Shown here one piece after another: positions 55,130-62,400 of a stretch of DNA of 64,000 bases. The position numbers and the translations under genes were made by a program. The notes beneath the pieces were generated by a model. It saw only the letters and a program-made list of their open reading frames with translations, made no database searches and was not told where the DNA came from. This stretch comes from Enterococcus crotali (GTDB taxonomy: Bacteria > Bacillota > Bacilli > Lactobacillales > Enterococcaceae). The DNA lies in the NCBI RefSeq assembly GCF_000633635.1, contig NZ_AYPQ01000007.1, forward strand, positions 30,899 to 94,898, given 5' to 3'. Numbering within the stretch: the first letter of the stretch is position 1; every line of letters begins with the position of its first letter.

Positions 55130-55885
55130 ATGGAACAGCGAAGAGTAAAAAGACATAGGAGCTCATCTGATGAGAGACCAAGAAAGAAGAAGCCTTCTTC
55201 TAGTTCTAAAAGCAGACAGAAGAAGTCACACAACAAATCAAGTGTAAATGGAAGAAATCAAAAAAGTCTTCAATCGCTGCCGCGACAGAAGACGCAAAAA
55301 AAGAAACAGCGCTCGAATGTACAAAAAAATCGGTCTTCTCTAAAAAGTAAGAGGTTAAAAAAATTTTTAGATCTGCTATTTTATATCATTACTTTAGGGT
55401 TGATTTGCATGTCGATTCTTTTTGCATTTAGTGATGATCAGAACAAGACTATTTTTGGTTATCGGATATTTAATGTTTTAACAAATTCAATGGCACCTAA
55501 TGAACGTGATCAGAAATCTGGTGGATTTTATGCTGGTGATGTCATCATTGTAAAAGATATCCAAGGAGATACCGCAAAAGAAGGTGAGGTGATTACCTAT
55601 CGGCCTTCAATGAAAAGCGAAGCTTTTTTAACACATCGAGTGGTTAAAAAATTAGATCATTTGGATAAAGTAAAAGGAACTTATTATATTACCAAAGGGG
55701 ATAACAACGATACGGAAGATTTGCCGATTAGTGAAAAACAAGTAGTAGGGAAAAAAATAATTGTTTTTCCAAAAGTTGGAGCAGTTCTAAAGTTCATTCG
55801 AAAAAACTTCGCTGTGTCTGTTATTTTTATGCTGTCTGTCTTTGGTTTTATATTGGTAATTAAGATGTATATATTCTCAAAATAG
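55130..55885 (+). CDS. sipW: SipW-type (archaeal/ER-like) signal peptidase
   Basis: This signal peptidase is of the SipW class, with Ser/His chemistry. Ser120 lies in LTNSMAPN and His169 in LTHRVV, replacing the Lys of ordinary bacterial enzymes; KGDNNDTED provides the conserved Asp. The first 75 residues are an extraordinary Lys/Arg/Ser/Gln-rich cytoplasmic tail. Membrane helices lie at about 79-100 and 228-249. SipW enzymes cut the atypical signals of TasA, CalY and BsaA matrix proteins. Three proteins of this kind are encoded just downstream, so this is their dedicated processing enzyme. GAAGGAAAGGG precedes the ATG. Confidence 0.93.
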   Translation: MEQRRVKRHRSSSDERPRKKKPSSSSKSRQKKSHNKSSVNGRNQKSLQSLPRQKTQKKKQRSNVQKNRSSLKSKRLKKFLDLLFYIITLGLICMSILFAFSDDQNKTIFGYRIFNVLTNSMAPNERDQKSGGFYAGDVIIVKDIQGDTAKEGEVITYRPSMKSEAFLTHRVVKKLDHLDKVKGTYYITKGDNNDTEDLPISEKQVVGKKIIVFPKVGAVLKFIRKNFAVSVIFMLSVFGFILVIKMYIFSK

Positions 55886-55937
55886 CTTCTTAATTTACTG
55901 ATTAGTGTTAGATAAAAATTATATGGGGGAAGTAAAA

Positions 55938-57026
55938 ATGAAAAATAAAAAGTTGTTGATTATTGCAGGTTTATTAGCTTTACTAGCTTTGGGTGCTGGG
56001 ACTTTTGCCTGGTTTACTAGTGAGGACTCAGTTACCAATCATTTTGAGGGTGAAATTGCCGGAAATGATATTCAGATAGTTGAGACATTTACACCTGAAG
56101 AGAATTGGACGCCAGGCGAAGGAGTCGCAAAGAAAGTCTCTGTAGCAAATGTGTCGGAATATGACGCATTGATTCGCGTAAGTTTTGAAGAAATATTCAA
56201 AAAGCTAAGAGATAACAATGAGATTTATTTCGATGGAACAGGGAAATATATTTGGGCATCTGGACCAAATAAAGGGAATGAGTTATCAAATCCCCCAGTA
56301 GTACCTAAAGCTATGCCTTCTAAATCAGACTATGTAAGTTTAGGCTATGTAGACGTAACTGCAAATTTATCAACTGAAGTAAAAAATATTACAGTTGCTA
56401 ATAAAGAATATCATTTTAAAATATATGAAAAAGAAGTACAAGCAGCTGGAAACAAACCATCTGGGGAGCCTATTCCAGAAGAATATTCCTATGTGGCACA
56501 ATGGGAAGCGTCTGATGGTACTAAAGCAAAAGCATATATTGGCAACACGTCAGGTAGTATCGAACGTGATCGAACTACTCAAAAATTAACATTAGTAAAT
56601 CCAGCATATCTTTCTATGATTGATGCAACTTACAATGAAATAAAGGAAAACTGGGCCGATCCTAGTAAACTATATAATAAACCTGCTGTGGATGAAATAA
56701 CATATAAAGCATTTGCAGATGATCTTATTCAGTTAGGGTTTACAGAGTTAGCAAAAGAGATTACTAACAACAAATGGTATTACAATATAGCGGATGGGTA
56801 TTTTTATTTTGTTGGAAAAGTGTTACGTGGCACTCAAACGCCTCAACTTTTGGATAGTGTGAAATTAATGGAGAAAGCAGACAATAGCTATAGCTTACTT
56901 CAATTTGATTTGATAGTAAATGCCAATGGAATTCAAAATGCACAACAATCAATCAAAGACTCATGGAAAACAGATGAAAGTAACCCAGATTTGTACAATA
57001 AATTAGTGGAATTTTGTGACTACTAA
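55938..57026 (+). CDS. SipW-dependent BsaA/TasA-like surface or matrix protein 1
   Basis: This 362-residue protein has a SipW-type signal. After the hydrophobic helix it reads LGAGTFAWFTSEDSVTNHFEG, the pattern seen in TasA/CalY/BsaA proteins. The mature domain is a beta-rich, TasA-like fold with VETFTPEENWTPGEGVAKKVSVANVSEYDALIRVSF. A second block, WYYNIADGYFYFVGKVLRG, also occurs in both paralogues downstream. There is no sorting motif, so it should be released and polymerise or bind the surface. ATG 55938 with GGGGGAAG upstream is used; earlier codons of the frame lack a site. Confidence 0.88.
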   Translation: MKNKKLLIIAGLLALLALGAGTFAWFTSEDSVTNHFEGEIAGNDIQIVETFTPEENWTPGEGVAKKVSVANVSEYDALIRVSFEEIFKKLRDNNEIYFDGTGKYIWASGPNKGNELSNPPVVPKAMPSKSDYVSLGYVDVTANLSTEVKNITVANKEYHFKIYEKEVQAAGNKPSGEPIPEEYSYVAQWEASDGTKAKAYIGNTSGSIERDRTTQKLTLVNPAYLSMIDATYNEIKENWADPSKLYNKPAVDEITYKAFADDLIQLGFTELAKEITNNKWYYNIADGYFYFVGKVLRGTQTPQLLDSVKLMEKADNSYSLLQFDLIVNANGIQNAQQSIKDSWKTDESNPDLYNKLVEFCDY

Positions 57027-57052
57027 TAAATAGAAAACAATGGTGATATAGA

Positions 57053-57766
57053 ATGGAAAAGATAAAATATCTTTGTCAGCTATTCAGTTTGATTATTATA
57101 AGTTTATCCATCATCAGTGGTTCTCCGTATTTTGCCCATGGGGCTGAAGGAGAACCATTGCCTTCTGGTATTGTCATTGGTGACAATAAAGGGATCCAAG
57201 TTCAATCCGATGGAAAATATCTAGTTGAAGTCAAAGATGTACTACCGGGAAAAAAGTGGACGATTGACATTGATCTAATGAGCGTAGATAAGGGAGCGCC
57301 GTATGACTTAAGTATGCAAATTTTTGAGCCGATATTAAGCGGCCCGATTGACCTTTCCAAAGCCATTCATATGGTGATGAATTATGAAGGAAAAAAAATT
57401 TATGATGGCCCAGCTTCTGGTATTAGTAGTAAAACGAATTTACAAGAATCTGAATATTTTTTAGGAACATTTGAACCAGGGGATAGTAAGCGTTTACGTG
57501 TTTTTTTCGAAATGGATCACACATACACTAAAAATGATTTCCAGGTAAAAAGTATGATGGAGAATGTTTGGAAATTTCGGGCAATCAAAAATCAAGAGCC
57601 TGAACAAATAAAAGACAAAAAACGAACAAAGCGAAAGCAACTTTTTCCACAGACAGGAGAAGAATGGCGGGAGGTATTGATTTATATTTGTTTAGGTTTA
57701 TTTATAGTGTTGATAGTCATTCTGATTTTGAAAAAGAAATACGATGATCAAAAGAAACATTCATAA
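57053..57766 (+). CDS. Sortase-anchored surface protein with FPQTG motif
   Basis: This 237-residue protein has an ordinary Sec signal (ending AHGAEG near residue 32), not a SipW signal. One beta domain of about 150 residues follows. A C-terminal sorting signal has LFPQTGEE (about 197-204), a membrane helix and a KKKYDDQKKHS tail. The motif is F-P-Q-T-G rather than L-P-Q-T-G, a variant known for some class C or unusual sortases. Lying between BsaA-like genes, it is a good candidate for the wall anchor of the matrix fibre. No sortase gene is in the window. Confidence 0.85.
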   Translation: MEKIKYLCQLFSLIIISLSIISGSPYFAHGAEGEPLPSGIVIGDNKGIQVQSDGKYLVEVKDVLPGKKWTIDIDLMSVDKGAPYDLSMQIFEPILSGPIDLSKAIHMVMNYEGKKIYDGPASGISSKTNLQESEYFLGTFEPGDSKRLRVFFEMDHTYTKNDFQVKSMMENVWKFRAIKNQEPEQIKDKKRTKRKQLFPQTGEEWREVLIYICLGLFIVLIVILILKKKYDDQKKHS

Positions 57767-57820
57767 ATAAAATGACTGATCAAATAGTGGTTGAATTAGG
57801 AAGTTAGGAGGGAACACCTC

Positions 57821-58684
57821 TTGAAAAAGAAGAAACGTAGATCTGTAAAATATAAAAAGAAGGCAAGAGTTGCTAAAAGAGGTTTCCGCTTATATTTAGC
57901 GCTCTTTGCGTTATTATTTTCTAGCCTGTTGATTCTTGGAAGTACCTATGCGTGGTTTACATCAGCTGATTCAGTTACAAATAAATTTGAAAGCGGACGT
58001 TTTCAAGCTGAATTAACTGAAGTTTTTAAACCGAATTTAGCTTGGCAGCCTGGGAAAGATACTACAAAACAAATTCGTGTTCAAAACACAGGACAATCAC
58101 CTGCTCTTGTGAGAGTTTCTCTGTATGAATATTTGCTAACTTTCAAAATAGACGTCAGAGATAAAATAGGTAATGGAAATTTAATAACCGTTTCAAGTGA
58201 ACAAAAACCAGTTGTTAATTGGAAAGATTTATCTACTTGGCAACCAGCCTCAGAAAGAGGTGGCACATATAAGGATGGCTCACTTCATTATGTAGCTAAT
58301 AAAGCTTATATAGCAGATCAAAAGAATGGCAAAGATCGATATAAGTTAAATGATCCCGCAAGAAAGGCGTTACCATTTCACTTCATTGAAATCAATTTTT
58401 CAGCATATCTGAATACGTCACTTCCCAAACCAGAAGTCAAGAATTATTGGCTATATGAAGATGGTTATTTTTACTACTCTGAAGTTTTACCACCTGGAAA
58501 TATAAGTGAACCATTGGTAGATAATGTATCACTTTCCTCAAGTGCATCAAATACTTATAAAGGGGCATTATATCAGTTGAATCCCTATTTAGAAGCGCAT
58601 GACCCTGTAAAAACGGTTATTAAAGAATGGGGTATTGGAACGAATAGTTTAGTTTATGGATTATTTAAAGATAAGCTAAACTAA
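57821..58684 (+). CDS. SipW-dependent BsaA/TasA-like surface or matrix protein 2
   Basis: This 287-residue protein has a basic cytoplasmic N terminus (MKKKKRRSVKYKKKARVAKR), a hydrophobic helix and a SipW-type junction LGSTYAWFTSADSVTNKFESG. The mature domain has LTEVFKPNLAWQPGKDTTKQ, matching protein 1, and WLYEDGYFYYSEVLPPG. It is a paralogue of the first BsaA-like gene with a different middle insert. The TTG start is supported by TTAGGAGGG 10 bases upstream. There is no sorting signal. It may be a major or minor fibre subunit. Confidence 0.88.
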   Translation: MKKKKRRSVKYKKKARVAKRGFRLYLALFALLFSSLLILGSTYAWFTSADSVTNKFESGRFQAELTEVFKPNLAWQPGKDTTKQIRVQNTGQSPALVRVSLYEYLLTFKIDVRDKIGNGNLITVSSEQKPVVNWKDLSTWQPASERGGTYKDGSLHYVANKAYIADQKNGKDRYKLNDPARKALPFHFIEINFSAYLNTSLPKPEVKNYWLYEDGYFYYSEVLPPGNISEPLVDNVSLSSSASNTYKGALYQLNPYLEAHDPVKTVIKEWGIGTNSLVYGLFKDKLN

Positions 58685-58726
58685 ATAATAAATGATGCCA
58701 ACTTTGAGTGAGAGATGGAGGAAATA

Positions 58727-59380
58727 ATGAGGACGAAAAAAAATAAAGGGAAAAAAATCAGTTACTCTAAAAAGTGGATGTTGATCGTTTTGTCATTAGT
58801 TCTGTTAGTGACAATTGGAATGTTTTTGCGTGATGTTTATGCAGCGAATAAATCGATCGATGAAGAAGTGAACAATTTTCGATGGAGCGATCTAAGAGGG
58901 ACAATCAAAGAAACATTTACCCCATCAAAGGAATTAAAAATAGACACTCCGATCACCAAAAATGTTGCAATCAAAAATGACCAAAATCAAGATATGTTTA
59001 TTAGAGTATTGGTCCTACCAACAATTTTAGCAACGAGTTCTGGAGGAGAGGACTTAGTACTTCCTGCTAAATTTAAAGGAGAAGATGCTCAGATAGCGAT
59101 TCCCTTTGATACAGCTAATTGGATAGATGGTGACGATGGTTACTTTTATTATATAAGGAAATTGAAAAAAAATGAAACAAGTCCCAGTTTGTTCAAGCAA
59201 GTGACGATTATTTCAAAGAATTTAGATCAGCAGTATTTAAATGCAGAAGTAAAGATTGAAATTAAACTAGAAGGAGTAAATTCAACAGCTTATGCTTATC
59301 GCGATGCGTGGTGGCAAGGTACTAGTCCTACACAAAATCCTAGAAAAAAAATAGATGATCAATTGAAACTGCAAATTTAA
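58727..59380 (+). CDS. BsaA/TasA-like surface protein 3 (divergent)
   Basis: This 217-residue protein is shorter and more divergent than the other two. After the membrane helix it reads RDVYAANKSIDEEVNNFRW; the AWFT motif is missing but the following N-x-F spacing is kept, so processing by SipW is likely but not certain. The mature part shares IKETFTPSKEL and DDGYFYYIRKLKKNETSPSL with its paralogues. ATG 58727 is chosen because GGAGG lies 6 bases upstream; ATG 58715 overlaps that site. It may start or cap the fibre. Confidence 0.82.
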   Translation: MRTKKNKGKKISYSKKWMLIVLSLVLLVTIGMFLRDVYAANKSIDEEVNNFRWSDLRGTIKETFTPSKELKIDTPITKNVAIKNDQNQDMFIRVLVLPTILATSSGGEDLVLPAKFKGEDAQIAIPFDTANWIDGDDGYFYYIRKLKKNETSPSLFKQVTIISKNLDQQYLNAEVKIEIKLEGVNSTAYAYRDAWWQGTSPTQNPRKKIDDQLKLQI

Positions 59381-59429
59381 AGCGATAATTCTGTGAGATA
59401 GATTCATTTTTTTTTAGAAAGGATACAAA

Positions 59430-62400
59430 ATGAAAAATAAATGGGTGAAAGTAATAGCTGTGGTTGGTTTCTTATTAGGAAGTTTAGGAATAGTACTATT
59501 TCTAAAAAATATAAGTAATATAAAAGCTGAAGAGCAAGATATAACAATAAATGAGCAGATAGAAGACTCTGGGGATGAAGAAGAACCTTCTGAATCTATT
59601 GAAGAAACAGATGATGAAACAGAGCAATTTACAGAAGAAGAAAAAATGTTTTTCTCTGAATTAAGAAAACGAAACAGCGTGTATGGGCAAAGCTATGCTG
59701 TTGGAGGCACATTAAGACCTTCTGGAAATAGAGTTACAAGTGGTGGTTTAGGAGATTACAATACATGGATACCATCTGATTATAATTTAAGTATAAAGTT
59801 TACACCTGATACCAAAGTTGAAGGTTGGGGAGGAGTCGTTGCTACAGAGGCGCCCAATCAAAAGGTCATGCAAGTTCCTAAGAATAAACAAGGTGCATTG
59901 GGTTTATGGTACAGAAATATAGGAATGTATAATGGTGAACGGATAGATATAAAAGTAACATTGGACTCTTATACTTTGAATTTAGGGACAGGCTCACAGC
60001 CGTTTGGGGTACTTAGGTTTTTTGAAAAAGAAATGACACAGGATATTTTTGGTATTTATGATATTAGCGAAACATTTAGTTTCTATAAAAGCGGAACTTC
60101 AACTCCAATCAATGTAAAAGGGGCACTTACTTTTGGGGATATTGATTATGCAGAAGAATTAGTATTTCCGAATTTTGATACTTCAAATTGGCATAAAGCA
60201 TACGTTCATCATCAAAACCAATTAGGGTACGGAATGACAGGGAACGAATTACGTTTTGTTGGTGGGGGAAAGGATGCACAGAAAGAAAATACTCCTCAAG
60301 CATTCGCCACGGGTATTTTTCAAGGAACCTCTGTCTCAATCAAATATGAGGATAAACATAGAAATGTTGTAACGAAATGGCCGACAGGTAATGGAGGGCA
60401 AGGATACACTTTTATACTAATGACGACCAATGCTCGTCCGTTTAAAACACCTGTGATAAAAAAACAGGTCAGCGATAGTAATGAAACAAAAACAACAACA
60501 AATACGCTAAATTCAAAAGAAGAAAGTTTCACTTATACTTTTGAAACTAGAATCCCTAATGAACGTAAAGAGTGGTGGTATAACTCATTTCAAATTACCG
60601 ATAAATTACCCAATGGTATTGAAACAAACGGTTCTGTTGTTGTAAGAGACAGTGTGCGGAATGAAAATTTGACTTCTCAGTTCACTTCGAGTATTGATGT
60701 GAATAATAATTTGACAGTGAAGGCTATCAATACAAAGCAAGCAAATTTTTATGATAGAGTTCTTGAAGTAACTGTTCCTGTAAAGTTAAATTCAAAAATA
60801 GATTTGAATTCTTACCCAGTAATAGATGGTTTTGCACAAATAACAAATAAGGCGACCATTATTACTCAAACTTTTGATAATAGTCAGCGTAATGAAGTAT
60901 CGAATACAGTGACGACAAAAGTTCCACTTGACTCTCCAAAGCCAACGATTCAAAAGAAAGTGAGAAATATAACTACTGGAGAGACCGTGTATCAAAAGAG
61001 TGCGAAAGCAAAATATGATGATGTAGTAGAGTATGAAATTGTATTGAAAAATGAAAGTACAAATGTGAATATGTCTAGTTTGAAAGATGCAGCATTTACA
61101 GATAAGTTACCAGCAGGAGTTACTTTAAAGTCGTGGTCTATAAATAATGAAGCTAAACCAAATTCAGCATGGGTAGGAAATAATCTTACTAATTATAATT
61201 ATGCACCAGGAAAAAATCACGAAAGAAACAAAACATATATTATAAAAATCCAAGCGATCGTTGGTCAAGCAAATGATGGGACGGTAAGAAGAAATGAAGG
61301 ATCAGTGAATGGGTCTAATTTGAAAGGAACTGTACCTATGAGTACTGCTGATATAGTCGTACTAAAACCAGAACTTAAAATAACTAAAACAGTAAATAAA
61401 GCTTCAGTTGTAAATGGAGAAGAGTTTGTATATACCATTGCGATGGAAAATGTAACTAGAGATGATACATTATACAGTTCAATGATTATTGACGATAAAT
61501 TGCCAGCTGGGATTGTAGCAAAAGCAGGAACAACAACATACTCATTGAATGGTGGTACAAGTAATAAAGTTGCAGACACTTTGGTATGGAATACTTCAAG
61601 AACAGTATTAAATACAAAAGGATTACCTGACTCAACTTCCAAGTCGCCTATTATCAGCCAAAAAAAGGGGAAATTGGTAGTTAGCTTTACTGCTGTGGCT
61701 GATGCGTCCACAGTGGGGAAACCTTCTTTGGTGAATACAGCAATAGGTAGTGGAAAATATGATTTAAATAAAGTGAATCTAGTAGAAAAAGGAAAGCTCT
61801 ATGATTCTTTAAAAGCAACGGCTACGTTAAGCGTGAAACAAGCAACAGGGAGCCTTCAGATCATCAAACAAGATGACACGAAAAAAAGACTAGCTGGGGC
61901 TAAATACATCGTAAAAAACGCTTCGGGCACTCAAGTAGGAAGCGGTCAAACTAACGCCACTGGTCTTTATACAGTAGCGAATTTACCAACGGGGAAATAC
62001 ACAGTAAGTGAAACAGCAGCCCCAACGGGGCATGTGGCGACTCCGGTGGAAGGGAATAATCGAACGATAGAAGTAGTAAGAAACCAAACGGCGACGCTAA
62101 CGTTCACGAATAATCGCCAAGGACGCATAAAGATCAAGAAGCTAGATAAAGAAAGTAAAGCAGTCTTGTCAGGAGCGGAGTATCGCGTCAGCGATAGTCA
62201 AGGCAAACCAGTCATAGCGAGTATCAAAACAGGAGCGGATGGAACGGTGACAACAGGCTACTTGCCAGCAGGGAAGTACCGAGTCCAAGAAAGTGCTGCC
62301 CCGACAAACTATGAATTAGCGACGCCATCAAGCGTTGAAGTAACAGTAAAAATGGGAGAAACTACGCCAGAAGTCGTGTTTGAAAACCAACGCCAAAAAG

